64,000 nt of DNA, taken from contig JAEUPP010000068.1 in NCBI GenBank assembly GCA_016790075.1, positions 162,659 to 226,658 on the forward strand. Direction: 5' to 3'. The notes beneath the pieces were generated by a model. It was not told where the DNA came from and ran no database searches. It saw only the letters and a program-made list of their open reading frames with translations. A program made the position numbers and the translations under genes. The DNA comes from Rhodanobacteraceae bacterium (lineage in GTDB: Bacteria > Pseudomonadota > Gammaproteobacteria > Xanthomonadales > Rhodanobacteraceae). Below are positions 7,952-16,943 of this stretch, piece by piece. The stretch's first letter is position 1. Every line of letters begins with the position of its first letter.

Positions 7952-9939
7952 CAGCTTGCCTCCGCCGCGAGTGGTGCCGCATTGGCGGGAACCGGTGCGG
8001 GCACCGGCTCGGCGTCGCGGGTGAGTGCAAGGCTGCGGAAGCGGCGGTCGGCCGCTGCGATGAAGCCGCCGAGCATCATCAGCAGCGCACCCAGCCAGAT
8101 CCAGCGAATGAACGGTTTGACATAGACGCGTAGCGACCAGGCGCCCTCGTTGCCGACGGGTTCGCCCAGGGCGACATAGATGTCGCGCGTAAAGCCGGGA
8201 TCAATCGCCGACTCGGTCTGCACCTGGCCACGCAGATAGCGCCGTTTCTGTGGCGACAACGTGGCGATTGTCGCGCCGTCGCGACTGATCACGACCGTGC
8301 CCGCATCGGCCTCGTAGTTGGGACCCTGGCTATGGCGTGCGCCGTCAAAACGCACATCATAGGCGCCGATACGCGTGCTCTCCCCGGGAGCAAAGCGCAG
8401 GTCGCGTTCTATGCTGGTCGCCTCGGTCACCAGCACGCCGGTGACGAATACGCCGACACCAAGATGCGCGCAGATCATGCCCAGCATTTCCGGCGTGAAA
8501 CGGCGTCCCAGTGGCGCGTGACGCCAGCGCGACAGGGCGTAGAGCGTGATGCCGAGTCCGACCCAGAGCCCAAGGCCCACTCCCGCGACCGCCTTGAACG
8601 GCAGGTCAGCTGCGAGCAGCCAGGCCAGCACCGCTGCGGCTGCGGCCAGGGCGAGGGCCGGCAGCAAGGCGCGGAATGCAGCTGGCAGTTGGGCCTGCCG
8701 CCATTTGAGGAAAGGTCCGAAGGGCAGCAACAAGATGACAGGCGCCATCAGCAGCACGAACATGAAACCGAAGTACGGCGGCCCTACCGAGATGCGGCCC
8801 GCATCGAGGGCCTCGCCCAGCAGTGGAAACAAGGTGCCGAGCAGCACCATCAGTGCCGCGATCGAGAACAGCAGGTTGTTGATGAGTAGCAAGGTATCGC
8901 GGCTGACCGCCGCGAACGGCTCGCCACCGGCCACCTTGGGTGCGCGCAGCGCATAAAGCAGCAGCGAGCCGCCGACGACGACGACGAGGAAAGCGAGCAC
9001 GAACAGGCCACGCTCGGGGTCGCTGGCGAACGCATGTACCGAGGTCAGCACGCCAGAGCGCACGAGGAAGGTGCCTAGCAACGAAAGTGAGAACGCGGCG
9101 ATAGCCAGCAGCAAGGTCCAGGCGCGGAACGAGCCGCGTTTTTCAGTAACGGCCTGGGAGTGGATCAGCGCGGTACCCACCAGCCAGGGCATGAAGGAAG
9201 CGTTCTCGACCGGATCCCAGAACCACCAGCCGCCCCAGCCGAGCTCGTAGTACGCCCACCAGGAACCCAATGCAATGCCGAGGGTGAGAAAGGCCCAGGC
9301 AACATTGGTCCAGGGACGTGCCCAGCGCACCCAGGCCACGTCCAGCCGGCCGCCGAGCAGGGCAGCCAGTGCAAACGCGAACGCGACCGAAAAACCGACA
9401 TAACCCATGTAAAGCATGGGCGGATGAACGATGAGACCGAAATCCTGCAGCAGCGGGTTGAGATCGTTGCCGTCCGGCAGCGCGGGCACATGGCGCAGGA
9501 ACGGATTGGAAGTGAACAGCGTGAACAGCAGAAAGCCCAGACTGACGAAGCCGAGCACACCGAGCACGCGCGCCATGAACACCTCGGGCAGCCGGCGGCT
9601 GAAAGCGGCGACCGCGACGGTCCACAGGTTGAGTATCAGTATCCAGAGCAACAGCGAGCCTTCGTGCGCGCCCCAGACCGCGGAGAAGCGGTAGTACCAG
9701 GGCAGTGCCGCGTTCGAGTTCTGGGCCACATAGGCCACCGAGAAATCCTGCTGCATAAAGGCTGCAGTCAGGATCGCGAAGGCAATGGCGACAAATGCGG
9801 CCTGGCCGGCGGATGCAGGCCGCGCCGTGGCAATCAGTGCGGTGTTGTTACGCCAGGCGCCGAGCAGCGGCAGTACGGTTTGTGCCAGCGCCAGCAGCAG
9901 GGCGAGGATCAGGGCGAATTGGCCGAGTTCGGGCAACAT
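7951..9939 (-). CDS. ccmF: haem lyase subunit CcmF
   Basis: This 662-residue polytopic membrane protein is the catalytic core of cytochrome c haem ligation. It has about 14-15 hydrophobic segments and the haem-handling WWD motif GWGGWWFWDPVENASF. A large C-terminal periplasmic region (DLRFAPGEST...VQTESAIDPGFTRDIYVALG) precedes the last membrane span. It takes haem from holo-CcmE and joins it to apocytochrome c with CcmH, CcmG and CcmI. A 145-base gap separates it from ccmE; this stretch holds no other gene and is the largest interval inside the operon, so a secondary promoter is possible there. Confidence 0.95.
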   Translation of the reverse strand: MLPELGQFALILALLLALAQTVLPLLGAWRNNTALIATARPASAGQAAFVAIAFAILTAAFMQQDFSVAYVAQNSNAALPWYYRFSAVWGAHEGSLLLWILILNLWTVAVAAFSRRLPEVFMARVLGVLGFVSLGFLLFTLFTSNPFLRHVPALPDGNDLNPLLQDFGLIVHPPMLYMGYVGFSVAFAFALAALLGGRLDVAWVRWARPWTNVAWAFLTLGIALGSWWAYYELGWGGWWFWDPVENASFMPWLVGTALIHSQAVTEKRGSFRAWTLLLAIAAFSLSLLGTFLVRSGVLTSVHAFASDPERGLFVLAFLVVVVGGSLLLYALRAPKVAGGEPFAAVSRDTLLLINNLLFSIAALMVLLGTLFPLLGEALDAGRISVGPPYFGFMFVLLMAPVILLLPFGPFLKWRQAQLPAAFRALLPALALAAAAAVLAWLLAADLPFKAVAGVGLGLWVGLGITLYALSRWRHAPLGRRFTPEMLGMICAHLGVGVFVTGVLVTEATSIERDLRFAPGESTRIGAYDVRFDGARHSQGPNYEADAGTVVISRDGATIATLSPQKRRYLRGQVQTESAIDPGFTRDIYVALGEPVGNEGAWSLRVYVKPFIRWIWLGALLMMLGGFIAAADRRFRSLALTRDAEPVPAPVPANAAPLAAEAS

Positions 9940-10084
9940 GATGGTCGCAGCGGCTCCGTAAATGCCGCCGCGGCGGGCCGCGGCGGTGTCAGGTTCGATG
10001 GGATCTGGCGCAGTTCAGGTACAGCGCACCGGCTGAGGTTACAGCGATTGCCGTGTCGCGGGATCCGCGCTGGTAGTGCTGCAC

Positions 10085-10546
10085 CTATTGCGACGCAGCG
10101 TTCGGCGCGTTGACTTCGTGTTTCTTATGGGCCTTGGACATGGCTTCGGCGACGTCGCGCGGCACATAGTTCTCGTCATGTTTGGCCAGCACTTCACTCG
10201 CGACGAAACGCCCGCCTTGCATGCGCCCCGTTGCGATGACCGACTGCTTCTCGCGGAACAGGTCCGGCAATATGCCGGTGTATTCCACGGCCATGTCCGC
10301 ATCGCCGTCGGTCACGGTGAAGCCGGTCTTCAGCGAATCGCTGGCGCGCTGGATCGAGCCGGCCTTGACCATGCCGCCAAGGCGGAAGCGCGCGTCGGCA
10401 GGCACCTTGCCGGCGATGACCTCGACCGGTGTGTACAGATAGGTAATGTTCTGCTGCAGCGCGAGTACGGTCAGCGTGGCTGCAACGCCGACAGCGCCCA
10501 GGACCAGCGACAGCACGATGAGGCGCCGCTTGCGCGTAGGATTCAT
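10085..10546 (-). CDS. ccmE: haem chaperone CcmE
   Basis: The protein has 153 residues from the ATG at 10546 (MNPTRKRRL), which overlaps the ccmD stop. It has a basic N-terminus, one membrane segment (about 9-30), and an OB-fold periplasmic domain. The haem-binding site [10 protein letters not shown] gives His123 as the covalent haem ligand and Tyr127 as the axial ligand, so this is the histidine-type CcmE. It receives haem from CcmC/CcmD, is released by CcmAB ATP hydrolysis, and passes haem to CcmF. The C-terminal tail is short and charged. Confidence 0.94.
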   Translation of the reverse strand: MNPTRKRRLIVLSLVLGAVGVAATLTVLALQQNITYLYTPVEVIAGKVPADARFRLGGMVKAGSIQRASDSLKTGFTVTDGDADMAVEYTGILPDLFREKQSVIATGRMQGGRFVASEVLAKHDENYVPRDVAEAMSKAHKKHEVNAPNAASQ

Positions 10547-10719
10547 GTGTTTTCCTCGTTGCTCTTGCGCGCACGGCGCAGGCGGCCGCGCAGTTCCCGC
10601 AGCACACGCCGACGCTTGAGCAGCGGTGCGGCGGCTTCCAGCGCAAGTGTGACCAGAAAAATGGCTATGGCGCTCCACACATAGCCGCCGTAACCGCCCA
10701 TGGACACGAATTCACTCAT
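10543..10719 (-). CDS. ccmD: small membrane protein CcmD
   Basis: This 58-codon frame reads ATG at 10719 to TGA at 10543-10545 and begins [20 protein letters not shown]. It has one membrane helix (about 13-30) and a strongly basic cytoplasmic tail ([19 protein letters not shown]), the classical CcmD layout with the conserved GGY..YVW segment. CcmD tethers CcmE to the CcmABC complex and helps release holo-CcmE. Its start overlaps the ccmC stop and its stop overlaps the ccmE start, each by four bases. The gene is easily missed because of its length. Confidence 0.92.
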   Translation of the reverse strand: MSEFVSMGGYGGYVWSAIAIFLVTLALEAAAPLLKRRRVLRELRGRLRRARKSNEENT

Positions 10720-11471
10720 GCGCGTTCCTCGGCCAGCGCGATCTGGCGCGCCCAGTCCTTGCCGGATTCGAGCTCAAGCAGGTCAACCCGTGCCCGGGAC
10801 AACAGGCTTGCGGCAAACAGGAACTTGGTCGCGACGGCCATGACCAGCAGCGGCCAGAGCATGCGTGAATCAATCAGGGACGGCCCGAACAGCTTCACCG
10901 TATCGCCCTGGTGCAGCGTGTTCCACCAGTTCACCGAGAAATGCACGATAGGCAGGTTGACGATGCCGATCAGGGCGAGAAAAGCCGCCGCACGCGCTGC
11001 CTGGCGCCGGTCCTCGATAGCCTGATGCAGGCCGAGCACACCGAGGTAGAGGAACAGCAATACGAGTTCAGAGGTAAGCCGCGCGTCCCAGGTCCACCAG
11101 GTGCCCCACATGGGCTTGCCCCAGATCGAGCCGGTCGCAAGGCAGATAAATGTGAATGCAGCGCCGATCGGAGCCGCCGCCATGGCCAGCGTTTCGGACA
11201 GCTTGATGCGCCAAACCAGGGCGATAAAACCATTGACAGCCATGAACGCGTAGATGAACAGGCTCATCCAGGCACTAGGCACGTGTACATAGATGATGCG
11301 AAAGGCATCGCTCTGCTGATAGTCAGCGGGGGCCAGCACCAGGCCGCCATAAAGACCGATCGCGAGGCCCGCCAGCGCCGCGCCCCAGAACCAGGGCAGC
11401 AGCCGCCCTGCGAAACGGTAAAAGTACGGTGGTGAACCCAGCTTGTGGAACCAGAGTACGAGTGGATTCAT
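10716..11471 (-). CDS. ccmC: haem exporter/handling protein CcmC
   Basis: The protein has 251 residues with six predicted membrane helices and the tryptophan-rich haem motif WGTWWTWDARLTSELVL. Periplasmic histidines lie in YVHVPSAW and VHFSVNWWNTLHQG, as in the family. CcmC loads haem onto the CcmE histidine. The first 40 residues (HKLGSPPYFYRFAGRLLPWF) match the usual CcmC N-terminus, supporting the start at 11471. A 40-base gap separates it from ccmB upstream, and it overlaps ccmD by four bases. Confidence 0.95.
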   Translation of the reverse strand: MNPLVLWFHKLGSPPYFYRFAGRLLPWFWGAALAGLAIGLYGGLVLAPADYQQSDAFRIIYVHVPSAWMSLFIYAFMAVNGFIALVWRIKLSETLAMAAAPIGAAFTFICLATGSIWGKPMWGTWWTWDARLTSELVLLFLYLGVLGLHQAIEDRRQAARAAAFLALIGIVNLPIVHFSVNWWNTLHQGDTVKLFGPSLIDSRMLWPLLVMAVATKFLFAASLLSRARVDLLELESGKDWARQIALAEERA

Positions 11472-11511
11472 GGATTCGTATCAAGTCAGGAGATGGGACA
11501 GGGCATCGGCG

Positions 11512-12195
11512 TCAGCTCAGCGAGATCCGCAGCGCGGCGGCACAAGCCAATGGCGCCAGCACCAGTGCCAGCGCGAGCCCGGCGCCGAGCCAGAGCAGCG
11601 GTGCCAGCACTGGCAGCCCCTGCTGTGCTGCGTTGCAGGCACCGGCGGCGAAGATCAGCACCGGCACATACAGCGGCAGGACGAGCAGCGCCAGGAGCAT
11701 ACCAGAGCGGCGCATGCCAACCGTCAGCGCGACGCAGACCGCACCAATCAGGCTAAGTAACGGCGTGGACAGCACCAGTGCAACCATAAGCACGGGCAGC
11801 ACCGGTTGTGGTAGATACAGCAGCTCGCCCAGCAACGGCGCGACCAGCAGCAGCGGCAGCGCCGTGGTCAGCCAGTGCACGGCGATCTTGCAGGCCAGCA
11901 ACAGGGCCAGCGGGTGGGGTGAGAGTACGAGCTGCTCCAGTGAGCCATCTTCCAGATCCGAACGGAACAGGGCATCCAGCGAAAGCAGGCCGGCAAGCAG
12001 CAAGGCGACCAGCACCGTGCCGGCGGCGATGCGCGCCAGCATCGTCGGTTCAGGGCCGAGGGCGAACGGAAACAGCGCAACCACCATGACGGCAAACAGA
12101 ACCGGATTCAGCGCGTCGCCGCGCTGGCGCCAGACCAGACTGAGATCCCGCTGCAGCAGGGCGCGGCAGGCGGAAGTGGTACTGCCGTAGCTCAT
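11512..12195 (-). CDS. ccmB: haem exporter permease CcmB
   Basis: The protein has 227 residues from the ATG at 12195 (MSYGSTTSACRALLQRDL), which overlaps the ccmA stop by four bases; the longer frame upstream is antisense noise. Six hydrophobic helices are visible. The DALFRSDLEDGSLEQL segment, conserved in CcmB, precedes the coupling region (SPHPLALLLACKIAVHW). It is the membrane partner of the CcmA ATPase, and the pair powers release of holo-CcmE from CcmC/CcmD. Confidence 0.92.
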   Translation of the reverse strand: MSYGSTTSACRALLQRDLSLVWRQRGDALNPVLFAVMVVALFPFALGPEPTMLARIAAGTVLVALLLAGLLSLDALFRSDLEDGSLEQLVLSPHPLALLLACKIAVHWLTTALPLLLVAPLLGELLYLPQPVLPVLMVALVLSTPLLSLIGAVCVALTVGMRRSGMLLALLVLPLYVPVLIFAAGACNAAQQGLPVLAPLLWLGAGLALALVLAPLACAAALRISLS

Positions 12196-12848
12196 GCGGC
12201 GGCTTCCTGTCCGCGCAACTGCAGGCGCCGCGGCGTGCCCGAGGTGTAGGCATAGGCGCCATGCGAGGTTATCAGTGCAGCGCCGCCGCGCATTGCGTGC
12301 AGCTCCAGCAATCGGTTGACCAGGGTGATGCCTTCCCGATCGAGGTTGGCATACGGCTCGTCGAGCAGCCAAAGCGCCGCAGGTACCAGCAGCAACCGGG
12401 CGAGTGCGACGCGTTTTTTCTGGCCCGCGGACAGCTGGCGCAGGGCGACGTCTTCGTAACCCTCCAGCCCTACGCTCTTGAGCGCCTGATGCGGCGTGAT
12501 ACCGCTGCGCAAGCCGCCCAGTCCGATGGCGAAGCGCAGATTTTGCAAAGGCGACAATTCGCCTTTGATGCCGAGCAGATGGCCGAGCAACGCGACCTGG
12601 TGCGACAGCCGTGCCAGCGTCAGCGGCTCGCCGTTGAGCAGCACGGTGCCGGTACTGGCTTGCAGCAGTCCGGACAGCACCTTGAGCAGGGTGGTCTTGC
12701 CGCTGCCGTTGTCGCCTTCCATCAATACGACCTCACCCGCCCCGAGCCGGAAGCTCAGTGGTCCAAAGATAGGCTCGTCATTGCGCAGGTAGGCCAGGCC
12801 GCGCGCTTCCAGCAGCGGCGGCGCCTCCAGGGGGATAGGGGAATTCAT
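12192..12848 (-). CDS. ccmA: haem exporter ATP-binding protein CcmA
   Basis: This 218-residue ABC ATPase has Walker A GDNGSGKTTLL, signature LSAGQKKRVALARL, Walker B LWLLDEPYANLD and switch histidine region ALITSHGAY. The LSAGQKKR signature is typical of CcmA. It is the first gene of ccmABCDEFGHI, all nine in canonical order on the minus strand. The upstream 117 bases to the Ser/Thr kinase stop carry no gene and may hold the operon promoter, although read-through from the kinase is possible. Confidence 0.93.
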   Translation of the reverse strand: MNSPIPLEAPPLLEARGLAYLRNDEPIFGPLSFRLGAGEVVLMEGDNGSGKTTLLKVLSGLLQASTGTVLLNGEPLTLARLSHQVALLGHLLGIKGELSPLQNLRFAIGLGGLRSGITPHQALKSVGLEGYEDVALRQLSAGQKKRVALARLLLVPAALWLLDEPYANLDREGITLVNRLLELHAMRGGAALITSHGAYAYTSGTPRRLQLRGQEAAA

Positions 12849-12965
12849 GCGGGCGCAATCCTAACCGCGCACGTGCGCGGTTGTCATGGATCGCGGCGAT
12901 GCGCCGCAGGCCGGTGCGTTGAACTGAAGGTCCAGGCTCGGCAACGCCCCATTGCCTGCGGCTGT

Positions 12966-15869
12966 TCAGCGCGTGCTGCCGTCCAGGTAAGCGTGGTACT
13001 GGCGCAGGATTTCGGGATCGGGATTGGCCCATTGCGGCAGCAACGCGCTGGCCTCGGCCAGGGCGGTTTTCCGGTCGCCCGCATGTCCTTGCGCACCTGC
13101 CGCGCGGGCAAGCAGAGCCCAGGCCAGGGCGCGTGTTCCGGCGCTGCCGGCGCCGGCGTCGACGGTACCGTCGATGACACGCCGGGCAAGTTTTTCTGCT
13201 TCCGCCGGCCGGGCCAGCACGAGTTCGGCGCGGGCTTGCCCCAGCAACGCGGTTGCATAGCGCGGATCCTTGCGTGCGTCCAGCCGTTCCAGTTGCGCGG
13301 CACTTTCGGCATAACTGGCACGCGCCGCATCGGCATGTCCGTTAAGCAGTTGCGCCGCGGCCAGGGTCTGCCGTATCGCGGCGTTGTCACGGCTCTCGGC
13401 CAGGAGCTTGTCGGCGATGGCGACACCTTCGGCCGCGAGTGCCTCGGCCGCGGCGCCGTTGCCGCGGCGCCGTTGCAACTGGCTCAGGCCGTTCAGGCTT
13501 GCCATCACCAGCGGATGTACCTCGCCGACGCTGGCCCGGTGGCGGGCCAGCGCCGAGCGCAGCAGGGGCTCGGCCTCGTCGAAACGCTCCAGCCGGGTGA
13601 GGGCGCTGCCCAGATTGCCCTGTACCGTCAGCCCCTGCGGTGAATCGAGCAGTTGGTTCTTCTCGAATACGGCACGGGCCTCGGTCAGCAGTTCTACCGT
13701 CTGGCCAAAGTCCTGTCGTGCAATGGCGACGGTCGCCAGCGAATTCAGGGTCGATCCCACATGCGGATGCTCGGGTCCCAGTGCTTCGCGCTGGATCAGC
13801 AACGCTTCGTTCAGTGCCGCGGCGCATTCGTCGATGCGGCCCTGCTGGCGCAGCACGGTACCAAGGATCTGCAGGGTTTCTCCGACTGCGGCGTGACGTG
13901 GGCCAAAGCGTTTGCGCCGGATATCGAGCGCAAGGCGCAGTTGACGTTCGGCGTCGGCGCTGCGCTGGCGGGTGGCGAGCAGGGTCGCGTAGTCGTTGTG
14001 GACTTCCGCGGTCTGCGAATGCTCCTGGCCGAATGCGGCCTGGCTCTGGGCGATTGCGTCCAGGAACGCTGCGTCGGCTTCGTCGTAGCGTGCCAGGCGG
14101 CTCAACAGCAATGCCTCGACCTGGCGATTGCGTGCCCGTGCCCGGGCTGCTGATGCGTCGTTGCTGTCAATCAGTGTCGCGGCGGTGCGGATCGCGACCA
14201 GCCCTTCGGCGAACTCCCCCTGGCGGTCGTTGACCAGGGCGCGTTCGGTCAGCGCGGCGATGCGCTGCGGGGTGTCGCCGTCGCGCTCGGCCTCGGCCAG
14301 CAGTGCGAGGGCTGCGCTGAAATCCGCGCGTTCGCTGTGTGTGCGCGCCAGTTCAATTTCGTTGTTTACTATGTCTTTTTTATCACTTTGCAGCAAAAAG
14401 CCATCGCGTGCCTGGCGCAGCAAGGCTGCCGACTGCTCGAACTGACCCAACTGGCGGTACAAGGTGCCCAGCGTCTGGCGCATTTGCGCCTGCAGCGCCG
14501 GCTGGCCGGCGAGTTCCTGCTCGATGCGCGCGACACCCTGGTCAATCAGTTCGCGCGCAGTCACGCGCGCGCCGGCGGCGGCATCAGGTGCTGCAGCATC
14601 AAACACGCCGGTCAGGAAATTCTGTGCGGCGCGGGCAAGTTCAGCCTCGCGCGCGGCGCGTCTGGCCTGCGACAGCGCCAGCACGCTGCCACTCACAAGA
14701 GCCACCAGCGCCAGCAGCAGCGCGGCGGATGCGGCGCGGTGGCGGGCCACATAGCGGTGCAGGCGATACCAGCCGCTGTCGCGCCGCGCGAGTATGGGCG
14801 CACCGCGCAGAAAGCGGCGCACGTCATCGGCGAGCGCCTGCACCGTCGCGTAGCGGCGCGCCGGTTCCGGGTCGGTGGCGCGCGCAACGACAATGCCAAG
14901 GTCGCCGCGCAGTTGCCGAGGTGCGATGCCGCCCTGGGCAGCCGCTGCGGCATTGCTAAGGCGTTCACTGGCCGAACCGCGGTGTGCGGCGGGATTGTCG
15001 TGAAAGCGCGCACCGCTGAGCAGCTCAAACAGCAGCACACCCAGCGCATAGACGTCGACGGCTGTGCCTACCGGTTCGCCGCGCAGTTGTTCCGGCGCAG
15101 CGTAGGCACGGCTCAGAAAGCGCGCCCCTGTCTGGGTGCGGCTGTCGGCTTCGTCTTCCTCCAGCACCTTGGCGACGCCGAAATCAAGCAGGTGCGGCCG
15201 GTTGTCGGCATCGACGAGTACGTTGCCTGGCTTGATGTCGCGATGCACGACGAGCTGGGCATGGGCATAGGCGACGGCCTCGGCGAGTTCCACAAACAGG
15301 TCAAGCCGTTGGCTCAGCGTTGCCTGTGTCGCAGCAGCCCATTCGTTCAGCGGCAGGCCGGCGACATATTCCATGACGAACCAGGGCTGGCCCAATTCGC
15401 TCACCCCCCCGTCGAGCAGCCGCGCGATCTGTGGATGCTGCAACTGCGCGAGAATGCGCCGCTCGCGGCGAAAGCGCGTCAGGATCTCGCCGGAGTCCAT
15501 GCCGCGCTTGATCCATTTGAGCGCGCCCTGCTGCACATAGTCATCGCCATCGCGTGTGGCCAGAAACACCGCGCCCATGCCGCCGCGGCCTATGCGCTGC
15601 TGTACCGTCCAGCCACCAACTACCGTGCCAACGGGCAGTTCGTCGTCCGCGTCGCCCGCCAGCTGTTCGGCGACGCGGCTGGCACCGGCATCGAGCAGAT
15701 GCGGCGTGGCCTGCGCCGCGAGCAGCTGCAGCAGCAGCTCGGCCAGCGCTGGATCACCGGCGGTGCGCTGAGCGACAAAGGCGGCATGCTGTCCAGCTTC
15801 AAGTTCCAGCGCTTCGCGCAGCAGCGCGAGGGCTTGGCGCTTGCGTGCCAGTGTCTGGTCGTCGCTCAC
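12966..15869 (-). CDS. transmembrane Ser/Thr protein kinase with C-terminal TPR domain
   Basis: The protein has 967 residues. Kinase domain, about 83-355: glycine loop GRGGMGAVF, Lys118 in GALKWIK, catalytic HRDIKPGN (Asp211), DFG at 229-231 and APEQ at 258-261. One membrane helix (about 380-399) separates the cytoplasmic kinase from an extracytoplasmic region of about 560 residues built of tetratricopeptide units of the kinesin-light-chain type (HNDYATLLATRQRSADAERQL and similar). Its start overlaps the stop of an ECF sigma factor by four bases, so the two are co-translated. The likely role is phosphorylation-dependent control of that sigma factor in response to an envelope signal sensed by the TPR part. 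The ccm operon follows downstream. Confidence 0.88.
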   Translation of the reverse strand: MSDDQTLARKRQALALLREALELEAGQHAAFVAQRTAGDPALAELLLQLLAAQATPHLLDAGASRVAEQLAGDADDELPVGTVVGGWTVQQRIGRGGMGAVFLATRDGDDYVQQGALKWIKRGMDSGEILTRFRRERRILAQLQHPQIARLLDGGVSELGQPWFVMEYVAGLPLNEWAAATQATLSQRLDLFVELAEAVAYAHAQLVVHRDIKPGNVLVDADNRPHLLDFGVAKVLEEDEADSRTQTGARFLSRAYAAPEQLRGEPVGTAVDVYALGVLLFELLSGARFHDNPAAHRGSASERLSNAAAAAQGGIAPRQLRGDLGIVVARATDPEPARRYATVQALADDVRRFLRGAPILARRDSGWYRLHRYVARHRAASAALLLALVALVSGSVLALSQARRAAREAELARAAQNFLTGVFDAAAPDAAAGARVTARELIDQGVARIEQELAGQPALQAQMRQTLGTLYRQLGQFEQSAALLRQARDGFLLQSDKKDIVNNEIELARTHSERADFSAALALLAEAERDGDTPQRIAALTERALVNDRQGEFAEGLVAIRTAATLIDSNDASAARARARNRQVEALLLSRLARYDEADAAFLDAIAQSQAAFGQEHSQTAEVHNDYATLLATRQRSADAERQLRLALDIRRKRFGPRHAAVGETLQILGTVLRQQGRIDECAAALNEALLIQREALGPEHPHVGSTLNSLATVAIARQDFGQTVELLTEARAVFEKNQLLDSPQGLTVQGNLGSALTRLERFDEAEPLLRSALARHRASVGEVHPLVMASLNGLSQLQRRRGNGAAAEALAAEGVAIADKLLAESRDNAAIRQTLAAAQLLNGHADAARASYAESAAQLERLDARKDPRYATALLGQARAELVLARPAEAEKLARRVIDGTVDAGAGSAGTRALAWALLARAAGAQGHAGDRKTALAEASALLPQWANPDPEILRQYHAYLDGSTR

Positions 15870-16432
15870 GCGCGTAAAGCTGCAGCATTCATTTCTGTGG
15901 CGAGCAGTGCCCGCGCCACTTGCCAGTCACGCATGACCGTGCGCACGGTCAGGTCTTCAAGTTCGGCGATCTCGGGGAAGGCGAGTCCACCGAAGAAATG
16001 CAGCTGCACAACACGCGCGGCACGTTCGTCGATCTGCTCCAGCGTGCTGAGAGCCTGGTCAAGCGCGAGTACTTCGACCGCGTCCACCGGATCTTCCGGC
16101 AGACGGTCGTCGAGCGTCACCAGGACGGCGCCGCCGCCGCGTTTGTCCGCCTGCAGGCGCCGCGCATGATCGACCATGACCTGACGCATCGCACGAGCGG
16201 CGAGCGCCATGAAGTGCTGCCGGCTGCTCGTGCTGAGCTGGCTGGCCGCAGCGAGCTTCAAGTAGGTTTCATTGACCAACGCCGTCGTCGACAAGGTCAG
16301 CCCCGCATTGCCGCGCAGCTGATGGCGCGCGCAGTGGCGCAGCTCATCGTAAAGCAAGGTAAACAGGCGGTTCTGCGCGTCGCTTTCGCCGCGGCTGGCA
16401 GCCGCGAGCAGGGTGGTCACGTCATCATGCAT
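15866..16432 (-). CDS. ECF-type RNA polymerase sigma factor (kinase-linked type)
   Basis: The protein has 188 residues from the ATG at 16432 (MHDDVTTLLAAAS). It belongs to the Sigma70_ECF class with sigma2 (about 15-95) and sigma4 (LDQALSTLEQIDERAARVVQLHFFGGLAFPEIAELE...VRTVMRDW). Where normal ECF factors have the acidic DAED patch in region 2.2 that contacts RNA polymerase, this protein reads STTALVNETY. Thr/Ser in place of Asp/Glu is known in kinase-activated ECF factors such as Vibrio EcfP, where phosphorylation supplies the negative charge. The co-translated kinase downstream fits that model. No anti-sigma factor is nearby. Confidence 0.85.
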   Translation of the reverse strand: MHDDVTTLLAAASRGESDAQNRLFTLLYDELRHCARHQLRGNAGLTLSTTALVNETYLKLAAASQLSTSSRQHFMALAARAMRQVMVDHARRLQADKRGGGAVLVTLDDRLPEDPVDAVEVLALDQALSTLEQIDERAARVVQLHFFGGLAFPEIAELEDLTVRTVMRDWQVARALLATEMNAAALRA

Positions 16433-16520
16433 GGGGGCAGTCCGGGGAACTTGGCGCAACTGTGCGAGTGTGATGGCGTACGCGTCAATCGGGCTGTGCT
16501 CGGCGCTTTGTCGCTGTGGC

Positions 16521-16943
16521 TCAACAGCCCGCATAACAGCGCAGCTCGGCGATTCCATGGGCTTGCACCAGCACAATGGCGTTCTGGCCATGATGCTCGG
16601 CCAGCGCGTCGACTTCGCTCAAGCTCAATCCGGCGACGAACAGCGAGGGTTCGCGCCAGCGCTGCCCCGGAATGCGGCCGACTCCGGGCAGAACCCGCGC
16701 GCCGCAGGCCCGAACCGTATCCAGCAATTGCTTTTGTGTGCGCCGGTTGGCACCAGCGGGCTGGGCAACCGAGTGCGGGTTGTAGGCGGTGATGAAGAAG
16801 CCGAATGTCTCCCCGGCGAGCCATTCAGCCAGTGGCTGCGGTATCGGTTCGCCGATGCGCAAGGTCGCCCGGCCGCGGCCTCCGGGCAGGCGCACCAGAT
16901 AGTGGCTGGCGTGATAAAGCGCGAGCAGCTCGGTCGCGTCCAC
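16521..16943 (-). CDS. DUF3293 domain protein
   Basis: The protein has 140 residues, with a GTG start immediately after the TAA of kmo (TAAGTG), so it is almost certainly co-translated with it. The features FFITAYNPHSVAQPAGANRRTQKQLLD, PGVGRIPGQRWREPSLFVAGLS and GQNAIVLV match the uncharacterised DUF3293 family of soluble proteins. No catalytic residues are known. Its place at the end of the kynurenine operon may be only historical. It is followed by 88 noncoding bases before the ECF sigma factor gene. Confidence 0.7.
   Translation of the reverse strand: MDATELLALYHASHYLVRLPGGRGRATLRIGEPIPQPLAEWLAGETFGFFITAYNPHSVAQPAGANRRTQKQLLDTVRACGARVLPGVGRIPGQRWREPSLFVAGLSLSEVDALAEHHGQNAIVLVQAHGIAELRCYAGC

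Noticed and set aside
14337-16169. 610-codon plus-strand open frame
   Set aside because: Antisense to the TPR kinase and sigma factor; no domain signature, rich in Arg/Gln/His as typical of shadows.
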